IMG/VR virus record: IMGVR_UViG_3300028800_000005 | Span: 48,018 to 112,017 of that record | DNA length: 64,000 bases | From: a virus | Direction: 5' to 3' (one strand) | Shown: positions 1 through 8,328 of the stretch, piece by piece | Position numbering within the stretch: position 1 is the stretch's first letter | Layout of the letters: the number at the start of each line of letters is the position of its first letter | Notes under the pieces: model-generated | What the model saw: the letters and a program-made list of their open reading frames with translations, nothing else | What the model was told of the DNA's origin: nothing | The model's database searches: none | Program-made: the position numbers and the translations under genes

Positions 1-2
1 TC

Positions 3-344
3 AACCTCTCGAAGTTTAGCAAGAGCGTGGATAAGATCGACTTCTCGAAGCTCAGCAAGAGCGTAGAGGGAGTCTCCGTGTCCAGCGGGGAATCAGTCCG
101 GGACCTGCTGATCGTGGCTCTTCGTGGCGCTCTGAGCGCCCTGGAGGCTGCTGACGCCCCGCTCGGTGCCGTGCTGGACGCTGCGGACGCGGGCCAGCCT
201 GGTCCGACCACGGCCTACATCCGGGACGACGAGACCGGGAAGCTCCGCAAGCGGGGGCGCGGGAAGCCGCGTGCCGGTGAGACCGCCGTCTACCTCACCC
301 CGTCCCAGGAGAAGGCAGCCAGGGCTAAGGGAGAGCTGGAGTAG
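3..344 (+). CDS. Hypothetical protein, 5' end outside window
   Basis: The frame is open from the first bases of the window, so the true start probably lies upstream; the GTG at 27 is the first start codon inside. The N-terminus shows two copies of a 12-residue unit of the type (N/D)-(L/F)-S-K-x-S-K-S-V, so a short tandem repeat may extend to the left. The middle is Ala/Leu-rich and probably helical; the C-terminal half is basic (RGRGKPR). No family recognised. A strong hairpin follows, making this the last gene of its transcription unit. Confidence 0.6.
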   Translation, partial: NLSKFSKSVDKIDFSKLSKSVEGVSVSSGESVRDLLIVALRGALSALEAADAPLGAVLDAADAGQPGPTTAYIRDDETGKLRKRGRGKPRAGETAVYLTPSQEKAARAKGELE

Positions 345-354
345 CAAATGAAAA

Positions 355-393
355 GGGCCCCTCTGCGAACCAGTGGCTCAAGCGGAGGGGCCC
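355..393 (+). terminator. Strong GC-rich hairpin, probable terminator
   Basis: Arms GGGCCCCTCTGC (355-366) and GCGGAGGGGCCC (382-393) pair over 12 positions with one wobble. No clean T-run follows, so factor-independent termination is likely but not certain. An open frame (348-605) runs through it, but coding probably begins only at 477. Confidence 0.6.
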
Positions 394-476
394 CTCTCTC
401 GGTGAGGAGGAGGCACCGTGATCCCAGTATAACCAAAGTGCAGAATCAAAAGCAAAACAGGGAGGAGGAAAGCAAC

Positions 477-605
477 GTGACCATCTTTGACATGAGGCCG
501 CGCGAGCCGGAGATAAAGTTCCCGAAGTGCTGGGAACATATCCCTGCTCTGTTCGAGCTATGCCTCGCGGATCACTTCGGCAGGCAAGACGACGATGAAG
601 AATAA
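477..605 (+). CDS. Small hypothetical protein (42 aa)
   Basis: Start chosen at GTG 477 because GGAGGAGGA lies just upstream and the longer reading from 348 would translate the terminator hairpin. The product ends in the acidic tail QDDDEE. Its stop overlaps the next start at 595. Function unknown. Confidence 0.6.
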   Translation: MTIFDMRPREPEIKFPKCWEHIPALFELCLADHFGRQDDDEE

Positions 606-1038
606 CGATCTCTCAGCGGACCCTGTGCCCAGGCTGGCACTGGTTTTCGAGGGTGCCCTGGCCTGGCTTCCTGACGAGAAGGTACAGCGTCAGTTCACCC
701 GGCACATGGACCGGGGCGAATTCAGTAAGGCCGTCGACCTGTTCGAGTTTAACCAGAAGCTTGAGACGGTGATCTGGGACAGGTCGTTCCGTGTGTCGAT
801 GCAGATCGACGTCATAACTTTCCTTGGCCCGGACAAGTTCGCGGAGGAGGTAGCCCGTAGGATAGGCGACGAGGAGCTGCCGATCCACAAGGTCTGGGCT
901 ACGACGCCGAAGATACTCGGCCGGAGGCTGGCCTACATGCCAGACCTTGTGCGGGTCTACCACGCGTACCCGCAGTACCAGCTTTACTTCGGGCAGAAAG
1001 GCAGGCTTCTAGATGACGCTAACCAGTTCGGGTACTAG
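595..1038 (+). CDS. Hypothetical protein, possibly HAD-like fold without catalytic Asp
   Basis: A 147-residue protein with no clear named family. The order of hydrophobic strands and the C-terminal block around VYHAYPQYQLYFG resemble small phage proteins of Rossmann/HAD-like fold, and it is loosely similar in layout to the protein at 31878-32339. The usual HAD DxDx(T/V) motif is not visible, so enzymatic activity is not claimed. It overlaps the preceding gene by 11 bases and is followed at 9 bases by the HTH gene. Confidence 0.65.
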   Translation: MKNNDLSADPVPRLALVFEGALAWLPDEKVQRQFTRHMDRGEFSKAVDLFEFNQKLETVIWDRSFRVSMQIDVITFLGPDKFAEEVARRIGDEELPIHKVWATTPKILGRRLAYMPDLVRVYHAYPQYQLYFGQKGRLLDDANQFGY

Positions 1039-1046
1039 GAGGAGAC

Positions 1047-1433
1047 ATGAAGGAACCAGCATTTAAGAGCTATTTCGAGGCCCGGGACTTCCTAGACATC
1101 ACATCCATGAACATGCCAGTCGAGTTCAACATGGCACAGATGGCGATCTTCAGGTTCCTGCTGTCACACACGATGTTCACGCAGGACGACGACTACGGGC
1201 GCGTGGATGACCGGTGGACCCGGCAGGAGACGATCGCGGACGCGGTAAGGTGCTCACGTGAGTATGTAAACAGGGCACTGAAGATTCTGGAGAACAAGGT
1301 CGGAGCCATCAAGCGCAAGAAGTGGCGGGACGGGGCACCGGGAAGCGTGCCGGACGAGATTCGGATCACCTGGCGGGCCATGTACAAGATTGCCGAGGGT
1401 GAACCTGGATCACACTCTATAGGAAGTGACTGA
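1047..1433 (+). CDS. Helix-turn-helix DNA-binding protein
   Basis: 128 residues with a winged-helix-like HTH at about 52-82 (TRQETIADAVRCSREYVNRA), as in phage replication initiators and repressors. Start at ATG 1047 follows AGGAGGAGAC. Direct and inverted copies of a GATCACACTC element overlap its 3' end and the following gap (1408-1470), which is compatible with it binding there. Whether it represses the operon or opens replication cannot be told from sequence. Confidence 0.75.
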   Translation: MKEPAFKSYFEARDFLDITSMNMPVEFNMAQMAIFRFLLSHTMFTQDDDYGRVDDRWTRQETIADAVRCSREYVNRALKILENKVGAIKRKKWRDGAPGSVPDEIRITWRAMYKIAEGEPGSHSIGSD

Positions 1434-1470
1434 TGATCACAGCGAGTGTGACCTACGATCACACTCTATT
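1408..1470. promoter_or_regulatory. Three-copy operator-like repeat (GATCACACTC)
   Basis: GATCACACTCTAT occurs at 1408-1420 and 1457-1469, 49 bp apart. An inverted partial copy, GAGTGTGAC, lies between them at 1444-1452. The first copy is inside the end of the HTH gene and the others are in the gap before 1523. Iterated sites beside an HTH gene suggest an operator or iteron. Confidence 0.5.
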
Positions 1471-1522
1471 CCTTTGTAAAGAAAGAAAAGAACTACGTCG
1501 GTAGTGTTAGGAGGAAGAAGAC

Positions 1523-2074
1523 ATGAGTAACAGGTCATGGCTGAACAGCAAGGACCCGAACTACACTCGCCGTCAGTTCGACCCGAATTACAAGCCAGCA
1601 CGACAGGACCCCAGGCACCAGGAGAAGAAAGGTCCCCGCGAGTTCGACAGGAACTCCTGCCCCGCAGGATGGGACGCCTCAGTCTGGGAGCTGACCCTCC
1701 AGTTCGAGCAGGCAGCCGCCAGGGAGGGGATTCAACTGGCGACCGGCAGGCCCGTGATCTACTCCCTCCTGCGCGACAGGTGCGACTCGTTCCGCGACGG
1801 GCTGTACACCAGGCACAAGCGCTGGTCAGTCGACGGGGTGAACGTCCACGCTACCTGGCAGGAGATAGTCTCCGCTGCGATCTCCCGGCACTTCAGGGAC
1901 TACCAGGAGGACGAGTACGCGGCGGACTACTTTTGCGGGCCGGTGGTGTTCAACGATATGATCAGAGAGGTCCGGGAGCACGGGGCGAACCTCTACGGGG
2001 TCCGCAAGCTTGAGGAGCGGTACGGCTCCCTGGACTACAATCACAGCTACGCTGAGGAGGACGGCAATGAATGA
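1523..2074 (+). CDS. Hypothetical protein
   Basis: 183 residues; the first 45 are polar and basic, probably disordered, followed by a mixed helical domain (about 50-175). No catalytic motif or named family recognised. Starts with ATG after AGGAGGAAG and overlaps the next gene by 8 bases. It lies in the replication operon. Confidence 0.75.
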   Translation: MSNRSWLNSKDPNYTRRQFDPNYKPARQDPRHQEKKGPREFDRNSCPAGWDASVWELTLQFEQAAAREGIQLATGRPVIYSLLRDRCDSFRDGLYTRHKRWSVDGVNVHATWQEIVSAAISRHFRDYQEDEYAADYFCGPVVFNDMIREVREHGANLYGVRKLEERYGSLDYNHSYAEEDGNE

Positions 2075-2360
2075 CAGCTACAACTGGGACGAGTACTTCA
2101 AGAGCCACAACGTCCTGGATCTTCGGGAAGACCTCGGCCACTGGAAGGACGCCCGTCACTACTACACCCCGTCTTCCAGTCAGCGGCACACGCTTGACGC
2201 CCGGATCGCGCGGCTCGAAGAGTACCTGGCCGCCCGGAAGTTCACCGAGGCTGACGCCCGCGAGCTTCTGGCATCGATGGGGATCGATGACCCGCTTACG
2301 TGGCAGGTTCAGGTACTGGTTAACGTCCTGAACGCGGAGGGCCCGATCCGTGCCTTCTGA
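2067..2360 (+). CDS. Hypothetical protein
   Basis: 97 residues. ATG 2067 was chosen over the upstream in-frame ATG 2010 because it gives the usual short overlap with the preceding stop and follows GAGGAGGA. Helical, with an acidic LEEYLAARKFTEADARELL segment. Function unknown. Confidence 0.7.
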   Translation: MNDSYNWDEYFKSHNVLDLREDLGHWKDARHYYTPSSSQRHTLDARIARLEEYLAARKFTEADARELLASMGIDDPLTWQVQVLVNVLNAEGPIRAF

Positions 2361-2595
2361 GCGCCAGACATTCCACTGCGGTGCGGAGGTTCTCCCTATC
2401 CTGCGTGAAGCGTGGAAGCCCCATGACGTCGACCACACATCCAATGGCTTTATCGAGTGGGCGGCCCCGTCCCCGCTGCCATACGGCATCGACATCTACG
2501 AGGAGCCGGACTTCCCGGACCATTACTTCGAGGTGCGAGCAGGTTCCGAAGTTCTTCTCGCCGGATTCATAGAGGCAGGCAATGGATCTAGGTAG
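2350..2595 (+). CDS. Hypothetical protein
   Basis: 81 residues from GTG 2350, overlapping both neighbours. Mixed composition, a central Pro-rich acidic part and no known motif. Coupled to the helicase gene at 2582. Confidence 0.65.
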   Translation: MPSERQTFHCGAEVLPILREAWKPHDVDHTSNGFIEWAAPSPLPYGIDIYEEPDFPDHYFEVRAGSEVLLAGFIEAGNGSR

Positions 2596-3856
2596 AGAAA
2601 TGATCCGGGCGGTCCTGACAGAGAAGGGCGCGCTCAAGAAGTTCATCGACGCTGGATTCGGGCACGACTGGGTAAACGACAAGCAGGATCTTTCCCGCGC
2701 CGCTATCTTCGGGGACACGGACCTGGATGCCTACCGGTTCATCCTCCGGCACTGGGAGGACTACCGCGAGCCGCCTAGCCTGAGTTTCTTCCAGCACAGT
2801 TACCCGCCTGAGTCCCTCCGGCTGCCGAAGTCAGACCTTAAGGTCGAAGAACTCCTGGCGATGGTCCGCTCCGACGTGACCCGCGTCCAACTGGAGGAGG
2901 GCGGGTCGGAATTCATCGACGCGTTCGAGTCCGGGGACCTTGAGGGTGCCGTCGCGAAGATGGAGGAGACGGCACGGAAGATCCGCGCGGAGCGGACCTC
3001 CCGGAGCGTGCAGATTCCCTGGGACAGCGCGGACTACGACCTTGAGTCTAAGCTGAACCGAAAGGAGGTCGCCGGAATACACACGGGCATCGCAAAGCTT
3101 GACGAGAAGTTCTCCGGCTGGCAGCCCGGGGAGATGGTGACCTTCCTCGGCCGGGCGAAGGCGTGCAAGACCTCGCACCTCCTGAAGGCCGCGCTGGCTG
3201 CCCACGACGACGGCTGGAATTCCCTGGTGGTCACCGTGGAAATCAAGGGGTCGTCTATTGCCGAGCGGCTGGACTGCTTCGCGGCCGGGGTAGAGTACGA
3301 CCGGTACGTCCGGGGAAGGCTGGACGAGTCTGAGAAGAAGCGCGTCCGGATGGCGAAGTCTAATCGCGGACGAGAGGAGTACCTTCACGTAATCCAGCCG
3401 ACCGGGAAGTACACTATCGCGGACCTTGAGATGGACATCGAGAGGTACCGGCCGCACGTCGTCTTCCTTGACGGGTTCTACTTCCTGATCGACAGCCGGA
3501 CAGGGAAGCCCGGGTCGAACTGGGAGGGGCACGATAACCTCGCCCAGGATCTGCATAACCTCTGCCTGCGTCATGACATAGTGATCGTCGTGACGATGCA
3601 GGTCCGGGAGAAGCAGGCCCGGGGCGGTAAGAAAGGTGACCTGGACGACAACACGATGATGGGCGGGACCGGGCTTATCATGTTCTCGGACATGGTACTT
3701 ACCCTGGACATGGACAAGGAGACCTGGCTGAACACTATCCAGTGCTCCCGCAGCAGGACCCGGTACCTTCCCACGGTCAAGGGGACATGGTACTGGCCGA
3801 AGTCAGAGTTCCGGGTGATGGAGGATTACCTGGACGAGGACGAGGAGGACGAGTAA
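2582..3856 (+). CDS. DnaB-like replicative helicase
   Basis: 424 residues. The C-terminal RecA-type ATPase has a divergent P-loop at 190-198 (GRAKACKTS), a Walker B strand VVFLDG, and the late GGTGLIMFSD segment typical of DnaB/RepA-type helicases. The N-terminal ~160 residues are helical and would correspond to the primase-contact domain. Expected role: hexameric 5'-3' unwinding at the phage fork with the primase encoded at 4441. The P-loop lacks the usual second Gly (ACKT instead of GKT), which is common in phage members but worth noting. Confidence 0.88.
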   Translation: MDLGREMIRAVLTEKGALKKFIDAGFGHDWVNDKQDLSRAAIFGDTDLDAYRFILRHWEDYREPPSLSFFQHSYPPESLRLPKSDLKVEELLAMVRSDVTRVQLEEGGSEFIDAFESGDLEGAVAKMEETARKIRAERTSRSVQIPWDSADYDLESKLNRKEVAGIHTGIAKLDEKFSGWQPGEMVTFLGRAKACKTSHLLKAALAAHDDGWNSLVVTVEIKGSSIAERLDCFAAGVEYDRYVRGRLDESEKKRVRMAKSNRGREEYLHVIQPTGKYTIADLEMDIERYRPHVVFLDGFYFLIDSRTGKPGSNWEGHDNLAQDLHNLCLRHDIVIVVTMQVREKQARGGKKGDLDDNTMMGGTGLIMFSDMVLTLDMDKETWLNTIQCSRSRTRYLPTVKGTWYWPKSEFRVMEDYLDEDEEDE

Positions 3857-4059
3857 TGGACGACACTCTTGACGGAGTTTACAAGTGGCTAGTGGAGGTC
3901 GTGCACTTCCCGTTCGACTTCTTCTTCGGGGACAAGCCGGAGTGGATGGACGTCGAGCGGCTAGCGACGGCCTGGTGGCTGTACGAGGGGAAGCAGGAGT
4001 CAATCGAGGACTACGTGGGAACTATCTACTACGAGACTTCATGGCCAAGGGATAACTGA
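3856..4059 (+). CDS. Small hypothetical protein
   Basis: 67 residues from ATG 3856, which overlaps the helicase stop (TAATG); the longer in-frame reading lies inside the helicase gene. Aromatic-rich (HFPFDFFFG, WWLYEG). Function unknown. Confidence 0.7.
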   Translation: MDDTLDGVYKWLVEVVHFPFDFFFGDKPEWMDVERLATAWWLYEGKQESIEDYVGTIYYETSWPRDN

Positions 4060-4253
4060 TGGAAGCGATCGACGGCCGGGGAAATGTCTGGACGAAATTC
4101 GATGACGCGGAGTTCCCGTGGCACATCACGAAGCTTACGACTGATCCCGACTGGAGCACGACAGCGGGCTGGCACTCCGGACGGGCCAGGAACCTTCAGA
4201 CTATCGAGATGATGTTCGGGGCCGTGGTGGTCCTGGATTCCGAGGAGGAATGA
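4059..4253 (+). CDS. Small hypothetical protein
   Basis: 64 residues, Trp-rich. Coupled to both neighbours by overlapping stop and start codons. No motif recognised. Confidence 0.68.
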   Translation: MEAIDGRGNVWTKFDDAEFPWHITKLTTDPDWSTTAGWHSGRARNLQTIEMMFGAVVVLDSEEE

Positions 4254-4441
4254 TGGCAGAGGCACCTAAGCTCGTAGGTATTCCGGCGTACGAGATATTC
4301 GAATGGCGCGGCGATTACTGGATGACCCTGGGCATCGGTGATGATAACGAGGAGTTCGCCAAGGCCGCCGCCCGGCGTGAGCAGGAGAGTTACAAGCACG
4401 TCCGTCTGTTCAAGGTCACCCGCATCGAGATCGAGTTCTGA
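4253..4441 (+). CDS. Small hypothetical protein
   Basis: 62 residues. Two adjacent ATGs occur (4250 and 4253); 4253 leaves a workable distance to GAGGAGG. The shape suggests a small beta-alpha fold (YEIFEWRGDYW, then a charged helix). Function unknown. Confidence 0.68.
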   Translation: MAEAPKLVGIPAYEIFEWRGDYWMTLGIGDDNEEFAKAAARREQESYKHVRLFKVTRIEIEF

Positions 4442-5397
4442 TGCCTAAGACGGAATTCATCCGGCGGCCGGTGCCGAGTGACGTTCCGGCTGCCCTGGAT
4501 GAACTCGGGCTGGACTACTCAGTCTCCGGGGACAACGCGAAGATACTCTGCCTGTTCCACACTGACCATAGCCCCTCCTGCTACGTCCATGTCGACAGTG
4601 GCGTCTTCCACTGCTTCGTCTGCGACTCGGCCGGTCAGTTCGTGCAGCTCGTACAGCGCGTCAAGGGCCTGTCTGAGGAGAAGGCGGCACTCTGGTGCCA
4701 GACGAGGGCGTTCGGCCGCCTGCGTGGCGCTGCGGAGCGCATGGAGCTATCCTCGCACCGTAACGACACGACCCTGGTGATAAACGAGGCGAGCCTTGCC
4801 CTGTTCACGGCCCCGCCTGAGCGCGAGCTGCGTAAGCGCGGTATTGATTTGGACGCGGCCGATGAACTTGGGATACTATGGGACCCGAAGGAGCGTGCCT
4901 GGATTCTCCCCATGCGGGATCAAGACGGGAAGCTCGAAGGATGGCAGGTAAAGAAGGGCCATGATGTCTGGAACTACCCCGGGGACGACCGGAAGCGGGG
5001 AGTCAAGGGCGTTCGGAAGTCCGACTACCTCTTCGGACTCCATGCCATCTCTCACACTGCTCCAGTACGAGGCCTGCTGGTTGAAAGTCCACTCGATGTT
5101 GCTGTCTTCCGGACTGCCGGATTCCGAAGCGCGGTCGCAAGCTACGGCGTACGTGTCTCTTCTAGCCAGCTTGACCTTCTGACTGCGCACTGCGACGAGC
5201 TTATCTACGCCGGGGACAATGACGAGGCCGGATGGCTGATGGCTGATATCCTGCGGAAGGAGTTCAAGCGGCTGCCACTTAGTTTCTATAACTACGGGAA
5301 GACTAAGTGCAAGGACCCGGGAGAGATGTGGACGAAGGGGGAGGACATACTGTGGGGCATAACGAACGCGACGCGCGCACTGACGACGAGGTTCTAG
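4441..5397 (+). CDS. DNA primase, CHC2 zinc finger and Toprim domain
   Basis: 318 residues. The N-terminal zinc finger is a textbook CHC2: C37-x2-H40-x17-C58-x2-C61. The Toprim part follows, with LLVESPLDVAVF (the catalytic Glu motif) and YAGDNDEAG (the DxD metal motif), then KDPGEMW. Role: synthesis of RNA primers for lagging-strand replication with the adjacent helicase. It is shorter than DnaG, lacking a DnaB-binding C-terminal domain, as usual in phage primases. Start overlaps the previous stop. Confidence 0.92.
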   Translation: MPKTEFIRRPVPSDVPAALDELGLDYSVSGDNAKILCLFHTDHSPSCYVHVDSGVFHCFVCDSAGQFVQLVQRVKGLSEEKAALWCQTRAFGRLRGAAERMELSSHRNDTTLVINEASLALFTAPPERELRKRGIDLDAADELGILWDPKERAWILPMRDQDGKLEGWQVKKGHDVWNYPGDDRKRGVKGVRKSDYLFGLHAISHTAPVRGLLVESPLDVAVFRTAGFRSAVASYGVRVSSSQLDLLTAHCDELIYAGDNDEAGWLMADILRKEFKRLPLSFYNYGKTKCKDPGEMWTKGEDILWGITNATRALTTRF

Positions 5398-5621
5398 ATC
5401 AACACCTGTGGGCCCAAATGGACCTGCGGGACGACAGTGATAACGTGGTGTGGCACGGGCGAATCTGCATCACGGGACCCGACGACATCGACCGCATCAA
5501 TGAGATCGCCCAGCCTTACCTGAACGTTCCGTTGACAAAGGATGCGGTGTATAAGCTAATCGCGGTGCTGCACGACGCTGGATTCCCGTCACGACATGCG
5601 AAGGACTGGATCTTCCAATGA
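5352..5621 (+). CDS. Hypothetical protein
   Basis: 89 residues. GTG 5352 was chosen because GGGGGAGG precedes it at good distance and it shortens the overlap with the primase gene to 46 bases. A beta-rich start is followed by a helical end. Function unknown. Confidence 0.65.
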   Translation: MGHNERDARTDDEVLDQHLWAQMDLRDDSDNVVWHGRICITGPDDIDRINEIAQPYLNVPLTKDAVYKLIAVLHDAGFPSRHAKDWIFQ

Positions 5622-5794
5622 CGCGCAACTTTTCGGTAGAGCTTTACAAGTACCTGTCCGAGGACCCGGACCGTGCGGAGCGGTACCTGCTTGAGCCGGA
5701 GTACCGTACGGTAGTACGGCGTCTGATAGAGCAGCGGGTTATCAGCCGAAAGATAGAAGACAAGGTAATTCAGAAGATGGAGGAGGAGTTTTAA
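5618..5794 (+). CDS. Small hypothetical protein (58 aa)
   Basis: Coupled by ATGA to the previous gene and by TAATG to the next. Highly charged and mainly helical, with RVISRKIEDKVIQKMEEE at the C-terminus. Function unknown. Confidence 0.65.
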   Translation: MTRNFSVELYKYLSEDPDRAERYLLEPEYRTVVRRLIEQRVISRKIEDKVIQKMEEEF

Positions 5795-6216
5795 TGATTC
5801 GATGGATGCTATGGGGACGGCAGTGGGGCAAGAGTTACCAGACACTGGAGTGGTTCAAGGGGGACCCGGTCCACCGTGTTATCATCACCCCGAACCTGGT
5901 TCAGGCTGAGCAGCTCCGTCGTGAGCTTGCAAACTACTACCCGCACGGCCCGGACGATGCTGCCGCTGAATGGCATGAGCTACTGGAGACGAACGTCGTC
6001 AGCCTGACGCAGTGGTCACAGGAGGGAGACCATCACGCCAGGTACACCAGGGACTGGGAACGATTCTATCCGGAGGTCGCGATAGATAACCTGGACATGA
6101 TGCTCAAGGGCCTGGTTGGAGCGGACGTCTCCCTGGTTACCGCGAGCGGCGGGAACGACACGCCCGTGGGTCTCGTCATCGACCCGCGCACGCTAAAGTA
6201 CCCGACCATCGACTGA
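5794..6216 (+). CDS. Small P-loop-like ATPase
   Basis: 140 residues. The N-terminal WGRQWGKS has the GKS of a Walker A but not its first Gly. VIITPNL then resembles helicase motif Ia, and AIDNLD could be a degenerate Walker B. This looks like a helicase half-domain or a loader-type ATPase. It sits directly before the SNF2-type helicase and may work with it. Function inferred only from shape. Confidence 0.6.
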   Translation: MIRWMLWGRQWGKSYQTLEWFKGDPVHRVIITPNLVQAEQLRRELANYYPHGPDDAAAEWHELLETNVVSLTQWSQEGDHHARYTRDWERFYPEVAIDNLDMMLKGLVGADVSLVTASGGNDTPVGLVIDPRTLKYPTID

Positions 6217-6219
6217 CCC

Positions 6220-7872
6220 GTGCTGACCGGAAAGCTTCACCCGTACCAGGACCCCTGTGTTGACGCCGCGCTGGCACGGGGGCGGTACCTTATCGCCGCA
6301 GACATGGGTACCGGCAAGACGGTCATGTCCATAGCAGTGGCCGAGGAGCTGCTCGGGTGCGGGGACGTCTCCCGGGTCCTGATTGTCGTCCCGTCTTCCC
6401 TGAAGTACCAGTGGGCCCAGGCCCTGGCGAAGTTCACCGACCTGCCGACTAAGGTGGTCAAGGTAGGCAAGCACAAGATCACCGTCCCGGCAGATCCAAG
6501 GTGCGTTGTAATCAACGGGCGTGCATTCCAGAAGAACAAGGTCCAGTACTCTGCGGCCGATGACCGTAAGCGCCAGTACAATTCGGTGACCGACGCGACT
6601 GAGTACGTCATCCTGAGCTACGAGTCGATCCTTGATGACTCCCGGCAGGTACGCAAGCTCAAGCCCGGCCTGGTCATCCTTGACGAGTGCACCCAGATAA
6701 AGTCCTTCCGAGCGCAGCGGTCAAAGAAGATCAAGAGGATGCTTGACTCCGAGTACCGACTCGGACTGACCGGTACCCCCATTGAGAACGGCAGGCCCGA
6801 GGAGCTGTTCTCTATCATGCAGTGGGTCGACGAGGACGTGCTCGGCCGGTGGGATTTCTTCGACCAGACGTACATCCGCCGCGATTCAAATGGCATATCC
6901 AAGGGGTACAAGAACCTGCCGGTACTGCGCGAGCGGCTGGCCCCGGCGATGTCCCGGCTATCCAGGCACGACCCGACCGTCCGGTCGTACATGCCAGACG
7001 TGACCGAGGACCGCTGGTCAGTAGAGATCACCGGCCCTATCCGGGACGCGTACATGTCGATGGCCCGGGACCTTTACGCGGAGCTGAAGAACATTGGATT
7101 CGCCGGGAGGTCGTTCTCCGTGGCGGATTACTACGGGGGAGCGGCGGACGAGAGCACTAAAATCGGCAAGATCATGGCAATTCACACGGCCATGGAGATG
7201 CTGCTCGACCACCCTGACCTGGTAGTGAAGTCCGCCATGGAATACGAGGCCACGAAGAACCTGCCTTTCGAGAAGAGAAAGGGATCGAAGTACGCGTACC
7301 AGGTATGGCAGGACGACCTGCTTGATGACGTTTGGGACAGCCCGAAGCTGACCGAGCTGACCGAAAGGCTAACCCGCGCGCTGTCCTTTGACGCCAAGGT
7401 TCTGGTGTACACCAAGTACCGGTCGATGCTCCCGGTACTGTCGGAAGCGATCGGTGTCCCGTCCGTCCTGTACCACGGTGAGCTGACGTCCAGCCAGAAA
7501 GCGGCTGCTGTGGCTAAGTTCTCCGCACCGGCCGGGCCCCGCGTCTTCCTGTCATCCCATGCCGGTGCCTACGGCTGTGACATGAACATGGCTGACCACC
7601 TGGTCGACTACGATAACGCCTGGCAGGCGGGCAAGGCTGACCAGATCGACGCGCGCCACGTCCGAGCCAGCAGCGAGTTCAAGAACGTCTACGTCCACAA
7701 GATGGTCTGCGAGGGGACGGTGGAGGAACGCATCCTCCAGATGCAGCACCACAAGCGACGTGTGTCCGGCGCGGTCATGGACGGCAAGGGCGCGGACAAG
7801 TTCGGCCGCGTGGAGAACGACGTCACCGGGCTGACGGCGTTCCTTGAGGGCACGGTCGACGGCTTGATTTGA
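6220..7872 (+). CDS. SNF2/DEAD-type helicase
   Basis: 550 residues. Motif I ADMGTGKT at 27-34, motif II LDECT, motif III GLTGTPIENG, a C-terminal RecA domain with VLYHGELTSSQK and motif VI near QAGKADQIDARHVR. The set is that of SF2 SNF2-like translocases common in actinophages. GTG 6220 is the start, 3 bases after the previous stop. Likely DNA translocation or remodelling in replication or recombination; the substrate is not predictable. Confidence 0.9.
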   Translation: MLTGKLHPYQDPCVDAALARGRYLIAADMGTGKTVMSIAVAEELLGCGDVSRVLIVVPSSLKYQWAQALAKFTDLPTKVVKVGKHKITVPADPRCVVINGRAFQKNKVQYSAADDRKRQYNSVTDATEYVILSYESILDDSRQVRKLKPGLVILDECTQIKSFRAQRSKKIKRMLDSEYRLGLTGTPIENGRPEELFSIMQWVDEDVLGRWDFFDQTYIRRDSNGISKGYKNLPVLRERLAPAMSRLSRHDPTVRSYMPDVTEDRWSVEITGPIRDAYMSMARDLYAELKNIGFAGRSFSVADYYGGAADESTKIGKIMAIHTAMEMLLDHPDLVVKSAMEYEATKNLPFEKRKGSKYAYQVWQDDLLDDVWDSPKLTELTERLTRALSFDAKVLVYTKYRSMLPVLSEAIGVPSVLYHGELTSSQKAAAVAKFSAPAGPRVFLSSHAGAYGCDMNMADHLVDYDNAWQAGKADQIDARHVRASSEFKNVYVHKMVCEGTVEERILQMQHHKRRVSGAVMDGKGADKFGRVENDVTGLTAFLEGTVDGLI

Positions 7873-7898
7873 TTTGGGGAGTAACTCTGGGCTACCCT
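7869..7898 (+). promoter_or_regulatory. Sigma70-like promoter
   Basis: TTGATT (7869-7874), 18-bp spacer, TACCCT (7893-7898). It begins at the stop of the helicase gene and sits just before the small gene at 7922. It fits the promoter architecture repeated through the window. Confidence 0.55.
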
Positions 7899-7921
7899 GA
7901 AGGGGAGCTTAGGAGGCTGAC

Positions 7922-8044
7922 ATGACAGACAAGCCACGGTACACCTACCAACTGCAGTACCTGCCATGGCTAGGGGAACCTCGCTACGTCCTGGTCGACC
8001 CTGAGGCGCTTGACGGGGACACGATCATCCGGGGGGAGAACTAG
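7922..8044 (+). CDS. Small hypothetical protein (40 aa)
   Basis: ATG 7922 follows AGGAGG and a promoter. Aromatic, compact product (YTYQLQYLPWLG). Its stop overlaps the next GTG. Function unknown. Confidence 0.65.
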   Translation: MTDKPRYTYQLQYLPWLGEPRYVLVDPEALDGDTIIRGEN

Positions 8045-8328
8045 TGAAGGCAAAGAAACTGCTCGCCCATTTCCTGGAGTACTTTAACCTTACTCGGGAA
8101 GAGGCCGAGCACGTCTTCCACTGTTTTTCATGTGAACTCTCCGGACTGGAGGGTGCCCAGGAATTCTGCCGGGAGTTCATGGTTGAGTTCCGTGGATGGA
8201 CACCCCCGGTCCTGACGGAGGACGATAAGCTGTTCTCCCGGGCCCTGCAGAACTTGTGGGCTCCGTATATCCTAGATCAGATGCCCGTACTGAAGTTCGA
8301 GAAGTTCCAGGCCAAGGAGAACCAATGA
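8044..8328 (+). CDS. Hypothetical protein
   Basis: 94 residues from GTG 8044. Contains HCFSC at about 28-32, too little to call a zinc finger. Mostly helical. Function unknown. Confidence 0.7.
   Translation: MKAKKLLAHFLEYFNLTREEAEHVFHCFSCELSGLEGAQEFCREFMVEFRGWTPPVLTEDDKLFSRALQNLWAPYILDQMPVLKFEKFQAKENQ

Noticed and set aside
348-476. Upstream extension of the 477 gene from ATG 348
   Set aside because: It would translate through a strong terminator hairpin, and the best ribosome site is just before 477.
2831-3574. Long minus-strand frames opposite the helicase, polymerase, PEPCK and phosphoesterase genes
   Set aside because: They mirror the codon pattern of clear + strand genes and have no ribosome site or promoter; shadows of GC-rich coding DNA.
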